From contig NZ_JACHEU010000001.1 of assembly GCF_014201615.1 (NCBI RefSeq), forward strand, positions 639,631 to 703,630: 64,000 bases of DNA. The letters are read 5' to 3'. This document shows positions 34,193 through 42,716 of the stretch, piece after piece. The translations under genes and the position numbers were made by a program. How positions within the stretch are numbered: position 1 is the stretch's first letter; each line of letters starts with the position of its first letter. The stretch comes from Aquamicrobium lusatiense. GTDB lineage: Bacteria > Pseudomonadota > Alphaproteobacteria > Rhizobiales > Rhizobiaceae. The notes beneath the pieces were generated by a model, which saw only the letters and a program-made list of their open reading frames with translations, was not told the DNA's origin and did not search any database.

Positions 34193-37100
34193 ATGTTTCA
34201 TCTCACGATGCGGGTGGCGTGGCACGGTTCGCGCTGGAACGGGCGCGTCTGCCCAACTCCGTCTTCCAACGCATTTTGTGTGGCGCTTGATCGCATTCGG
34301 GAAGAGAAAGACGACGTCGCGCAGGATGCGCTCGCCGGTAGGCCGTGGAATGAGTTGAAGCAGGAAGAGCTGCCGCCTTGCAAAGCAGAATCCGGCGCCT
34401 TCATGAACGAGACAGAGTGGACCCGTCGATTCGAGCACCCCTACGCATCGATCAAGAAAGCGGCGGCGACCCACGGTCACCTAACGCCCACTATCGTGAA
34501 GGTGCCGCCCTTTGCGGCCTTTGCTGTCCCGTTCGGATGGATGTTGCGAAGCGAGCAAGCTGCCATCGATGCAAAGCTGCCGAAGCCTTTGCCGCCGGAC
34601 GAGCAGTCGCCATTCACGAGCCCTTGGGTGTTCGGCCGCGCCCGTCAGACGGCAATCGTCGACCATGTATTCGATCGCCTGACACCCGAGCGCTCGCTCG
34701 TCTTCTTCTATTGCAAGGAGGGCCAGCCGCTCGGCGACACGATTTCGCGGCTGGTGGTTGGCGTCGGTCGTATCCAGTCCATCGCCCCGGTTAGGCAGTA
34801 CGATGTCCCTGCGGGGGCGAATACCTATCCGATGTGGGACCGTCTGCTCCGGCATTCGATTCGGCCGGATGGCTTCGACGGGTTCTTACTGCCGTATCAC
34901 GACTATCTCGAGCCGACTGGCGACGCGGCCGAGGACGCGCGCCGGGCAGACCTTCTGGCAGAAATCGCCGTCCCCGCCGACCCGGCCCACATGCGAGTGT
35001 TCTCTTACGCCGCAGAGTTGGCTCCTGCGGATATTGCACTCTCGACGCTTATTCGATGCCTTGAGGCGGTGCGGAAGATTCGCTCCCATGGGATTGCGAA
35101 AGGACCGTGGGAACGGCGTGAGGAGTGGCTCAACACGCAGATCGGCTTGGCCTGGAAGGACCGAGGGGCTTTCCCAGGTCTCGGCTCGACTCTGGAGGCG
35201 CTGGGCATGCGACTGGGCACGGCGCTGACACTTGAGCTGCTCGCGTCGGGTGCGGTGGCGAGTGATGCGGATCCGTGGCCTCATATCGATGCACTGCTGC
35301 GCGGCAAGGTGAAGCCGCCGCAGCCCGCCTACGACGCGGATCTCAAGGCGGTCCGCGACACCTGGGTCAATTTGGCGGACGAGCGTCGGGTTCTTCTGAA
35401 GCTGCTCTCGCGCTTTGCGCTCACCCCGGCGCAAGCGAGCCGGTGGTTTGATCCAACCAGGCGCGCGGCGGCGAGCACGGCTCCCACGACCGACGTCGAA
35501 GTTATCGCGAACCCCTATCGGATTAGCGAGGTAGACCTTGGCGACGCGAAGGAGTCGCCCGTTTCAGTTGGAACGATCGACCGCGGCCTCCTTCCTGACG
35601 CAACGATCGCCGCCAAACACCCGGTGCCCGACCCGTCACGCGTTGAGTCTGCGGCGGACCCACGCCGTCTGCGGGCAGCGATCGTGGGCGTGCTGCGTCG
35701 CGCGTCTGAGAACGGTGACGCGCTGCTGAGCATCACGGAAGCTGTGGAGAAGGTGGCTGCACTCGAGCTGGCCCACCCCTGCCTGATCGGGGTGGATTGG
35801 CCTGCCACGAACGCAGCGGCGTTGACTGGTGTTGTCGAACTTGTCGATCTGCCTGCGACGCAGGGCGAACTAACCGGGATCTCCGCGCTGCAGCTCACCG
35901 AACTGAAGGCGCGCGAGGATAAGTTGCGGAGCGTGCTGTCCAAGCGGGCGGGCAAAGCCGCTTCCGCAGTCCCGGCCGACTGGAAGAAGCTACTGGTGGA
36001 CGCGATCAAGGCGGCAGGCGGCGCCTTCAATCCGAAGAACGCTCGACACGTGCTCGCTATCGACGAACAGGCCACGGCACTCGCCCGGGTGACCTCCCGT
36101 CGCCTGACGGCCCTCGTGGGACGCGCCGGCACCGGCAAGACATCGGTGATGGGCGCGCTCTTGCTAAATGAGGCGCTCGCCCGCGACGGCATCCTCCTGC
36201 TTGCCCCGACCGGCAAGGCGCGGGTCCGGCTTGGAAAGGCCGCCAACGCCGAGGCGATGACTGTTGCGCAGTTCTTGAACGAGCTGGGACGTTATGACCG
36301 CGTCCGCCAGCGTCCGCGGTTCCATGGCAAGGAGAAATACCGCAAAGAGAAGACCGTGGTCATCGACGAATGCTCGATGCTTACCATGGACGACCTTACG
36401 GCGGTGCTTGAGGCGCTCGACCTCGCCCATGTTCAACGGCTCATCCTGGTCGGAGACCCCAACCAACTGCCTCCGATCGGGGTAGGACGTCCATTCGCTG
36501 ACCTGACGTCATATTTGCAGACGACGGACGCGAAGAGTGACACAGGCCTGCCGCTCGGCGAAGCGCTGGCGAGGCTGTCCGTCGAGGTCCGCGCCGTCGC
36601 GGGCGCGGACCAAGCATCGGACACGCTTCGGCTTGCCTCCTGGTTCACAAGGGAGACGCAACCCGTCGATGCCGATCGGGTTCTCAGCGATTTGGAGACG
36701 GGGCGGCCTTTCAACGACCTTGACCTGTTTTTCTGGAATACGCCCGATGAGTTGCGGAGCCGCCTTAGCGCGGCGTTCCAGAAGCACCTTGGGCTTGCGC
36801 AAGCGGGTGATGTCACCGGCTTCAATGCTTCGCTCGGCATCGACGAGCGCGGCTGGGTTCCCTTTGACCAGCCCAACGGCTCCGAGCAGTGGCAGATACT
36901 CTCACCGGTCCGCATGCATCCGCATGGCGTGCACGACCTAAACCGCTGGAGCCAGCGTCGCTACCGTGCGCGCGAGCTCAAGGCTGCAACCGACCCGTGG
37001 GTGGTCAGCCTCGGTGACGAGAGCATCGTCATTCGAGACAAGGTCATCCAGGTTTCGAACCAGTGGCGCGATGCCTATGACGGCCAGGAGTCTGGTGACC

Positions 37101-37882
37101 ATTATGTTGCCAATGGGGAGGTCGGGCTCGTCGGCAACGGCAAGGCTCCTTGGCTGAATGTGGTCTTCGCCGGCCGTCCGAACCTTCGATTCGGGTACAG
37201 CAGCCGTGACTTTCCAGGCGGCTCCGGGCCGCTAGAGCTCGCCTACGCCATCACCGTCCACAAGTCGCAGGGCAGCGAGTTCCAGAAGGTGTTCGTCGTG
37301 CTGCCCAAGAACTGCCGGCCGCTCTCGCGCGAACTGCTCTACACGGCCTTGACCCGTTCACGCCGCCAGCTCGTCCTGCTCATCGAGGGCGACAATCCTT
37401 CGGTCCTCTTCGACTACACCCGGCCTGAGCGTTCGGAGACCGCGCGGCGGAACACAAACCTCTTCCAGGGCGTGCTCCGGCGCCTCGAGACCGAGGTTCC
37501 GTACGCCGAGAACCTGATCCATCGAACCGAGAAGGGTCACTTGGTTCGGAGCAAGTCCGAGCTGGTGATCGCCAACATGCTGTTTCAATCCGGGGTCGAG
37601 TACGAATACGAGCGCGTGCTCGACGGCGAGGTCGAGCCTGGCCGTCTTCGTCCAGACTTCTCATTCGTCACGGCTGATGGCGATCTGATTCTTTGGGAGC
37701 ACCTCGGCATGATGTCGCGCGAGGATTACCGGAAGGGCTGGGAGTGGAAGAAGGCCTGGTATGAAGCCAACGGCTTCGGCGTGGGCCGAACGCTCTTCAC
37801 ATCGCAAGACGATGATCGTGGGGGGCTAGATTCGGCGAACCTGCGCTCCACAGTAGACGCGATTAAGGCCTTGCTGGACTGA
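34193..37882 (+). CDS. RecD-like helicase with a C-terminal nuclease-like domain
   Basis: A 1,229-residue protein. The start at 34193 follows a GAGGGGGGAG ribosome binding site; the N-terminal segment RVAWHGSRWNGRVC looks like a genuine part of the family, so later starts were rejected. The helicase core is superfamily 1B: LVGRAGTGKTSV (about 642-652), VIDECSML (about 720), VGDPNQLPPIG, HKSQGSEF (about 1,022) and ALTRSRRQLVLL. The C-terminus (RSKSELVIANML, RPDFSF, LILWEHLG) has a PD-(D/E)XK nuclease pattern. It lies 143 bp beyond the ATPase, so it may be a separate transcript. A role in degrading foreign DNA or repairing ends is inferred. Confidence 0.85.
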   Translation: MFHLTMRVAWHGSRWNGRVCPTPSSNAFCVALDRIREEKDDVAQDALAGRPWNELKQEELPPCKAESGAFMNETEWTRRFEHPYASIKKAAATHGHLTPTIVKVPPFAAFAVPFGWMLRSEQAAIDAKLPKPLPPDEQSPFTSPWVFGRARQTAIVDHVFDRLTPERSLVFFYCKEGQPLGDTISRLVVGVGRIQSIAPVRQYDVPAGANTYPMWDRLLRHSIRPDGFDGFLLPYHDYLEPTGDAAEDARRADLLAEIAVPADPAHMRVFSYAAELAPADIALSTLIRCLEAVRKIRSHGIAKGPWERREEWLNTQIGLAWKDRGAFPGLGSTLEALGMRLGTALTLELLASGAVASDADPWPHIDALLRGKVKPPQPAYDADLKAVRDTWVNLADERRVLLKLLSRFALTPAQASRWFDPTRRAAASTAPTTDVEVIANPYRISEVDLGDAKESPVSVGTIDRGLLPDATIAAKHPVPDPSRVESAADPRRLRAAIVGVLRRASENGDALLSITEAVEKVAALELAHPCLIGVDWPATNAAALTGVVELVDLPATQGELTGISALQLTELKAREDKLRSVLSKRAGKAASAVPADWKKLLVDAIKAAGGAFNPKNARHVLAIDEQATALARVTSRRLTALVGRAGTGKTSVMGALLLNEALARDGILLLAPTGKARVRLGKAANAEAMTVAQFLNELGRYDRVRQRPRFHGKEKYRKEKTVVIDECSMLTMDDLTAVLEALDLAHVQRLILVGDPNQLPPIGVGRPFADLTSYLQTTDAKSDTGLPLGEALARLSVEVRAVAGADQASDTLRLASWFTRETQPVDADRVLSDLETGRPFNDLDLFFWNTPDELRSRLSAAFQKHLGLAQAGDVTGFNASLGIDERGWVPFDQPNGSEQWQILSPVRMHPHGVHDLNRWSQRRYRARELKAATDPWVVSLGDESIVIRDKVIQVSNQWRDAYDGQESGDHYVANGEVGLVGNGKAPWLNVVFAGRPNLRFGYSSRDFPGGSGPLELAYAITVHKSQGSEFQKVFVVLPKNCRPLSRELLYTALTRSRRQLVLLIEGDNPSVLFDYTRPERSETARRNTNLFQGVLRRLETEVPYAENLIHRTEKGHLVRSKSELVIANMLFQSGVEYEYERVLDGEVEPGRLRPDFSFVTADGDLILWEHLGMMSREDYRKGWEWKKAWYEANGFGVGRTLFTSQDDDRGGLDSANLRSTVDAIKALLD

Positions 37883-38046
37883 CGCGCAGCCTAAGCTGAG
37901 CCTCGCCGTGGCGCTGGGTGCGCCCCCGGTGGGGAATGTCGCTTATGCCAGTTCACTCTCCAGCCCGTCGTTGTGGTCCGCCAGTCGAGCATGACAGGCG
38001 AAGCCACTCTGTTGGTGGCTCTTCGAAGAGACAAGCGGCGCGATCC

Positions 38047-38111
38047 TTTAATTAGCTACGGCGCTATTAAGACCAAAGGCCAGAAACTTTAATAGCGCGC
38101 AGCGCTAATTA
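38047..38111. repeat. Pair of 24-bp elements in inverted orientation
   Basis: TTTAATTAGC-TACG-GCGCTATTAA (38047-38070) is followed 17 bp later by TTTAATAGCGC-GCA-GCGCTAATTA (38088-38111). Each is nearly palindromic and the second resembles the reverse complement of the first. Such arrangements are seen at recombination sites and double-hairpin terminators. It lies about 165 bp past the RecD-like gene. Confidence 0.55.
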
Positions 38112-38269
38112 GAAGCTGCCATAGCGGCCGGACGCGGTGCGGTGGCGGGACCGCGCGATCCTGACCGGCAATAGGTGAGGTCGATATCGACAGAGAGCCG
38201 AGGCACGTCGCGGATGAGAGATTGATGTGGTGTCGCCTTTCATCGCGAAAGACCTCCACTGCTGCGCCC

Positions 38270-38291
38270 CAGTTTGAAAATATCCCGGTTA
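38270..38291 (+). repeat. Imperfect 22-bp direct repeat, right copy
   Basis: Matches 34116-34137 at 19 of 22 positions (CAGTTT, AATATCCCG and TTA are common) in the same orientation, 4,154 bp apart. It lies in the gene-free region after the RecD-like gene. Confidence 0.4.
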
Positions 38292-38665
38292 GCGTCGCGT
38301 TGGTTAGCAAAGACGGCCTATGGCAAACCGCGTCGTCCTCGCCTGCACAAATCCTCAAATTCCAATGGCTGAAACCGCAGTTCTGTACCGCCGGCCGGAG
38401 AGACTTGTCTCTCTCAACCGGCGAGGCGGAGGCGCTTGCCCATCCCGGCGATCCAGGATCGAGGTGGGTGGGTTGATTTCGCAGGTTTTGACGGTACTTT
38501 ATCGGGGTCGTTAGATTCGATGTTCGCCGTCTATGCCTCTCCGCGAAACGGCCGATAGACGCCGATAGTTCACAGAATTTTTCTGTCCCGAAATTCGGAA
38601 AAAATCTAACGAAATCAAAACGATAGTATTTTGACGGCCTCGGTCTCGGCGTTCAGGGCAAGAAT

Positions 38666-38713
38666 TTATATTTTCCGTAATAAAATCAACGTCTTAAGGC
38701 AGGAAAAATATAA
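38666..38713. repeat. AT-rich inverted repeat at the truncated transporter gene
   Basis: TTATATTTTCC (38666-38676) and GGAAAAATATAA (38702-38713) are inverted repeats with a one-base length difference and a 25-bp spacer. The right arm falls exactly where the binding-protein coding sequence loses its family resemblance, so it may mark the end of the inserted DNA or act as a terminator formed at the junction. Confidence 0.5.
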
Positions 38714-39102
38714 GAGTGGGAATGATCGATGAAATCGACCTCTCGGCGGCGCAGGGAATTGTCGCCAAGATCGCCAAGCGAGAGATCGGCGCGACCCGAC
38801 CTCACGCCTGCAATAAGCTGCTGGAACGGCGCTTCGGTATATTCGGCCTTCACACCAAGTATATCGGCCACCTCGTTGAAAAGATCGATCTCGTATCCGG
38901 CCCATTCGGTTGTGCCGGGTTTGAAGTAGGAATGCGGCGCGTAGACCGTCGAGGCCTGTACTTTGATGACGCCGGCGTCGCGGTACTTTGCCGGCAGAAG
39001 CGCCCTTGCAGCCTCCGCCGGGTCCTGCGCCGGTGATGGCGACACAAAAACGGGCAACAGGGCGAGCGCAAAGGCCGCACGCCGGGTGATTTGTGTGAAC
39101 AT
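38686..39102 (-). pseudogene. Truncated amino-acid ABC transporter binding protein
   Basis: The ATG at 39102 starts MFTQITRRAAFALALLPVFVSPSPAQ, a clear signal peptide. The first lobe of a family 3 solute-binding protein follows (STVYAPHSYFKPGTTEWAGYEIDLFNEVADILGV, then FQQLIAGVRSGRADLSLGDLGDNSLRRREVDFID). After HSYI the frame reads six unrelated residues and stops: 138 residues in place of about 270. The missing second lobe is needed for ligand capture, so the product is presumed non-functional. It is the last gene of the permease-ATPase operon. The break coincides with the end of the mobile island and an AT-rich inverted repeat. Confidence 0.85.
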
Positions 39103-39136
39103 GCTCGTGGTTTCTCCACAATTGCTGCCGGAGGAC

Positions 39137-39967
39137 TCAGGCGCTTCGGGCGGCCCGGCTGCCACCCGGATCAAGATGACTTGAAAGAAATTCGGCCGTA
39201 CGGGCGCTGCGCGGCGCAGAAAACACCTGCCGTGCGGTGCCGTCCTCAATGAGGCGGCCGCGGTCCAGCATTGCGACACGATCCGCCACTTCTGCGGCGA
39301 AACGCATTTCATGGGTGACGAGCACCATCGTCATGCCCTCTGCGGCAAGCTGGCGGATGACGGCAAGAACTTCGCCCACAAGCTCGGGATCCAGCGCGCT
39401 GGTGGCTTCATCGAACAGGATCACATGTGGCTGCATAGCCAGCGCGCGGGCGATGGCGGCGCGCTGCTGCTGTCCGCCGGAGAGCTGGATCGGGTAGCTG
39501 TCATGCTTGTCCGAAAGACCGACACGTGCCAGCAATTCCGCCGCCCGCTCGCGTGCTTCGCGAGCCGGCACACCCAGAATATGCTTCGGACCTTCGATGA
39601 CGTTCTCGATCACCGTACGATGAGAGAACAAATTCACATGCTGTGAAACAAGACCGACACGGCTGCGAAAGGCCGCAGCCTGGCGAGGGGTCCAGGGAAG
39701 CAGCCGGCCGTCACGCTCTGTGTAGCCGACCCGTGTATCGCCAACGACGATGGCGCCGCTGTCGAAGCCCGTCAGCGCATTCAGGCAGCGCAGCAAAGTG
39801 CTCTTGCCGGAACCGGACGGCCCGATGATGCAGCGGACCTCTCCACTGCGGACATCCATCGAGACCTCATCGAGGACCTTCGCGCCTCCATAGAATTTCG
39901 AAACAGAGCGAACGCGGATGAGCGCGGAGCCTTCCTGCGCAGCCGGCAATGACACGGGCGCGGCCAT
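39137..39967 (-). CDS. Polar amino-acid ABC transporter ATP-binding protein
   Basis: A 276-residue GlnQ/HisP-type ATPase: GPSGSGKSTLLRCLNAL (Walker A), LSGGQQQRAAIARALAMQP (signature) and VILFDEATSALDPE (Walker B), with THEMRFA as the H-loop. Its ATG overlaps the permease stop (TGATG); a GTG one codon earlier is also possible. It should energise uptake of an amino acid or related polar compound through the permease encoded upstream. The binding protein of the same operon, downstream, is truncated. An insertion after LTGF (GYTERDGRLLPW) is slightly longer than in GlnQ. Confidence 0.92.
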   Translation of the reverse strand: MAAPVSLPAAQEGSALIRVRSVSKFYGGAKVLDEVSMDVRSGEVRCIIGPSGSGKSTLLRCLNALTGFDSGAIVVGDTRVGYTERDGRLLPWTPRQAAAFRSRVGLVSQHVNLFSHRTVIENVIEGPKHILGVPAREARERAAELLARVGLSDKHDSYPIQLSGGQQQRAAIARALAMQPHVILFDEATSALDPELVGEVLAVIRQLAAEGMTMVLVTHEMRFAAEVADRVAMLDRGRLIEDGTARQVFSAPRSARTAEFLSSHLDPGGSRAARSA

Positions 39968-40833
39968 CACACAGCCTCCCGCGCTGAAATCTGCAACCGT
40001 AGCGGCTCGGCTTTCGGATTTCTGCGCGTGTCATGGTGATCTGGTTGCGTGCCGGCGGAGAAGCGGCGCTCAAGGGCATTTTGTGCGAATGCCAGCAGCG
40101 CCGTCAGCACGAGATACCAGAAGCTGGCGACCAGCAGCAGCGGAATGACCTGATAGGTTGCAGCATAGATGCCCTGTGCCCGGGTCATCAGGTCGCCGAC
40201 CCCGACAACGGAAACAAGCGAGGTTGCCTTCAGCAGATTGATGATGTCGTTGCCCATGGGCGGGATGATCGAGCGCGCCGCCTGCGGCGCCACCACGCGC
40301 CAGAACACCTTCGTCCGCGTCATGCCCAGCGCTACCGCCGCCTCGATCTGCCCATGCTGGACTGAAAGAAGTCCGCCCCGGATGATCTCGCCCATATAGG
40401 CGGACTGGTTTAGTCCGAGTGCCACAAGGCAGGCCGCCATAGGTGACAGGACATCATTCGTCGGCGCATAGAAACCGATGTCGGTGAAGGGTATGCCAAT
40501 GCCGAGTTCCGGCAGGAACGTGCCGAGATTGTACCAGATAAGTATCTGGACCAGCAGCGGAAGTGCACGAAACAGATTGACATAACCGGTCGCGATGACC
40601 CGGATCAGCGGGTTTTCCGACATGCGGGCCATAGCCACAATCAGCCCGCCCGCCAGACCGATGGCAGCAGCGCCGGCTGTGATCGAGATCGTCAGCCACA
40701 GGCCGCGCAGGATCAGCGGCGCGGTAATGTACTCGGCAATCACATCCCAGCGCATGGCGGGGTTGAGGGCAATGCCGGCCACGACATAAGTCAGGATCAG
40801 CAGCGCAATCACCCAGATTACGCGGCCACGCAA
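39967..40833 (-). CDS. Polar amino-acid ABC transporter permease
   Basis: A 288-residue inner-membrane protein of the HisMQ/GltJK type: RGLWLTISITAGAAAIGLAGGLIVA, YVNLFRALPLLVQILIWYN, and the EAA loop EAAVALGMTRTKVFWRVVAPQAARSIIPPMGND. About six transmembrane segments are visible. The reading frame opens only with TTG (40833) or CTG (40836). The only nearby ATG (40850) is in another frame, so either a non-ATG start is used or a single-base change has separated the start codon. The first gene of the operon, it overlaps the ATPase gene. Substrate cannot be read from sequence. Confidence 0.88.
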   Translation of the reverse strand: MRGRVIWVIALLILTYVVAGIALNPAMRWDVIAEYITAPLILRGLWLTISITAGAAAIGLAGGLIVAMARMSENPLIRVIATGYVNLFRALPLLVQILIWYNLGTFLPELGIGIPFTDIGFYAPTNDVLSPMAACLVALGLNQSAYMGEIIRGGLLSVQHGQIEAAVALGMTRTKVFWRVVAPQAARSIIPPMGNDIINLLKATSLVSVVGVGDLMTRAQGIYAATYQVIPLLLVASFWYLVLTALLAFAQNALERRFSAGTQPDHHDTRRNPKAEPLRLQISAREAV

Positions 40834-41393
40834 CAGCGCGCGCCCACATTATCAACAGGGCGTAGTTCAAGGGGGGTGAAAGCCATTGTCGGTCACCTCG
40901 CGCGCGCCGGCTGCAAAGTTCGCTCTGCTGGAATCTATGGATTTAGTAGAATATGCGGCTCGCGCGTGTAGAGAACGTACGTCGCGTATGGACCGGCTCC
41001 GGAGGAATGGGATTTCAAAGATCGTGCCGGGATGAAAACGGCATTTGAACGGACAGGCTTATGACCCCCATGGCTGCAGTTTGCACGGATGCTTTCGGTT
41101 TCTGAATTTCAGGCCCAAGGTTACAGGAGAGAAAATCAGTGAGGCTGCTGAGCTGGCCAACGCCCATTTCAGCAGTTTTCCAACGAACGAAGACTTGAAG
41201 CAGGAATAGCGTGAGGGTGGGGATCACTCCGGAAAACGTCTGACCGCGCCTTTAAGGAGTATGGCCGCGCTCTGTTTCGGACTATAACCACTTTACCCAG
41301 CGCAGATGCGGACTTCGTGCCCGCAGGCGAAAGCCGTCCGGATTGCAAGGTAAGGGAATATTATTCACAATTGCACCGAAGCCGGAGCCAGCC
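40834..41393. other. Divergent intergenic region
   Basis: About 560 bp between the amino-acid permease operon (minus) and the gene at 41394 (plus). It should contain both promoters. Short frames inside have no family resemblance. No riboswitch that I can recognise is present. Confidence 0.45.
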
Positions 41394-41918
41394 ATGCTGC
41401 GAGAAAAGGGCATCAGCTGTCATCATGATCCCAGCGATACCGAATTGCTGCCTCTCGATGTCATCGGCTGCGATGCGTTTGAGCAGGCGCTTTTGCCGCT
41501 TTTGAGGGGACTCGTGGAAACGTGTCGCAATCCCGGGCGAGGTTCGTGGAATTTCGCCTACCGCGCCGCTGCAGCCCGCTGGGGGGTGCGAACAGGTCTT
41601 CCGCTGGCTTATGGCCTTGCCCATATTTCGGACGCGCTTTTGCGGGTGAAGGGCGACAGGCTTCAGACGCTGGACATGGCCGACACCGCTCATGCGGCCG
41701 AGGTGACCCGCGACGAGAGGCTGCTGCTCCTGCTCCTGCATCAGTTGCGCAGGAACCATGTCGAGGCAGGCAACGATTTCCTGATCGATCTTACCGAAGG
41801 CGAGATGGATAAGGAACTGATGGCGCTCGCACTGGATTTCGGTCGCCGGCATTCCTGCGGGGCTCCCCGCGAGGTCCGGCACGACGGCACGACCGGCCCG
41901 CATCTGCTTGTGGTCTGA
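41394..41918 (+). CDS. Hypothetical protein preceding the methionine-type transporter
   Basis: A 174-residue protein from the ATG at 41394, supported by GGAG 8 nt upstream. The sequence (LPLDVIGCDAFEQALLPLLRGLVETCRNPG, then AHISDALLRVKGDRLQTLDMADTAHAAEVTRDERLLLLLLHQLRRN and GNDFLIDLTEGEMDKELMALALDFGRRH) is helical and soluble. I do not recognise a family. It is 30 bp upstream of the MetN-like gene and likely shares its transcript, so it may be a regulator or an enzyme acting on the imported compound. A long antisense frame covers the same DNA but lacks any family resemblance. Confidence 0.6.
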   Translation: MLREKGISCHHDPSDTELLPLDVIGCDAFEQALLPLLRGLVETCRNPGRGSWNFAYRAAAARWGVRTGLPLAYGLAHISDALLRVKGDRLQTLDMADTAHAAEVTRDERLLLLLLHQLRRNHVEAGNDFLIDLTEGEMDKELMALALDFGRRHSCGAPREVRHDGTTGPHLLVV

Positions 41919-41948
41919 TGGACACAGCGCAAAGCCGAAGCGGTAACG

Positions 41949-42716
41949 ATGCTGAACGATAATCCGGTGATCGAGGTTCACAACCTCACAAAGACGTTCC
42001 ACGCCCCCGGCAAGGGCGGCCGGACTGCGGCTCTCACAGACATCAGTTTCCGGGTGGGCCCGCGCGAAGTTCTCGGCGTCGTCGGCAAGAGCGGCGCGGG
42101 CAAGACGACACTCCTGCGCGTGCTCAGCCTGCAGATGCCTCCCGACAGCGGCACCCTGAATTTCGGCGGCACCACAATTGAAGACAGCACACCCAGGTCG
42201 GTCGTGCGCGATGTGACGCGAAGGACCTCCACCGTATTTCAGGGGTTCAGCCTGCTCTACAATCGCAGCGTTCTGGAAAATGTTGCGCTGCCTTTGAAGC
42301 TGCGGAAGATGGCGCTCACGGAACGCACGCAGAAGGCGCGCGAGATGCTGGATTTCGTGGGCCTCAAAGCGAAGGCAGAGGCTTATCCCATCACCCTCTC
42401 CGGCGGCGAGGCGCAGCGCGTGGCCATTGCCCGCGCCTTGGTCACGGATCCGCAGGTGCTGTTTCTGGACGAGCCGACCTCGGCCCTCGATGCTCAGACC
42501 AGCAGGGAAATACTGGACCTTCTGAAAAAGGCGCAGCGCAACTATTCCATGGCCATGATACTGGTGGCCCATCATCTGGACGTCGTTCGCTACATGTGCG
42601 ACCGGGTGCTGCACCTTGAAGACGGTGCGGTCCGGCGCATGGGCCCGATCAGAAATTCCGTGGATTTCCGCGTCGATCCGATCGAGGCGCTGTGGGGCAC
42701 GCCGCACGATGTTTGA
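41949..42716 (+). CDS. metN: Methionine-type ABC transporter ATP-binding protein
   Basis: A 255-residue MetN/AbcC-like ATPase: VVGKSGAGKTTLLRVLSL (Walker A), STVFQGFSLLYNRSVLENVALPL (Q-loop region), ITLSGGEAQRVAIARALVTDP (signature) and VLFLDEPTSALDAQ (Walker B). It lacks the C-terminal ACT-like regulatory domain found in E. coli MetN (343 residues), so it would not be trans-inhibited by methionine in the same way. It overlaps the permease gene by 8 bp, and the binding protein follows. The family exports or imports methionine and relatives; the exact substrate is inferred. Confidence 0.85.
   Translation: MLNDNPVIEVHNLTKTFHAPGKGGRTAALTDISFRVGPREVLGVVGKSGAGKTTLLRVLSLQMPPDSGTLNFGGTTIEDSTPRSVVRDVTRRTSTVFQGFSLLYNRSVLENVALPLKLRKMALTERTQKAREMLDFVGLKAKAEAYPITLSGGEAQRVAIARALVTDPQVLFLDEPTSALDAQTSREILDLLKKAQRNYSMAMILVAHHLDVVRYMCDRVLHLEDGAVRRMGPIRNSVDFRVDPIEALWGTPHDV

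Larger units (their letters stand above)
37883..38685. other. Gene-free stretch at the probable island edge
   Basis: About 800 bp without a convincing coding frame. It is more AT-rich towards its right end and contains two sets of inverted repeats plus the right copy of a 22-bp direct repeat. I see no integrase, tRNA or insertion sequence. Short frames here have no family resemblance. Confidence 0.55.

Noticed and set aside
25328..37882. Assignment as DISARM, BREX or Druantia
   Set aside because: DrmA/DrmB, PglZ/BrxL and DruE-type proteins are absent; a PLD domain and SNF2 motor alone are not enough.
37883..38685. Integrase or insertion sequence at the island edge
   Set aside because: No recombinase or transposase motif is readable on either strand; only inverted repeats and short non-coding frames.
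41015..41227. A 70-codon minus-strand frame in the divergent intergenic region
   Set aside because: No ribosome binding site or family resemblance; likely chance.
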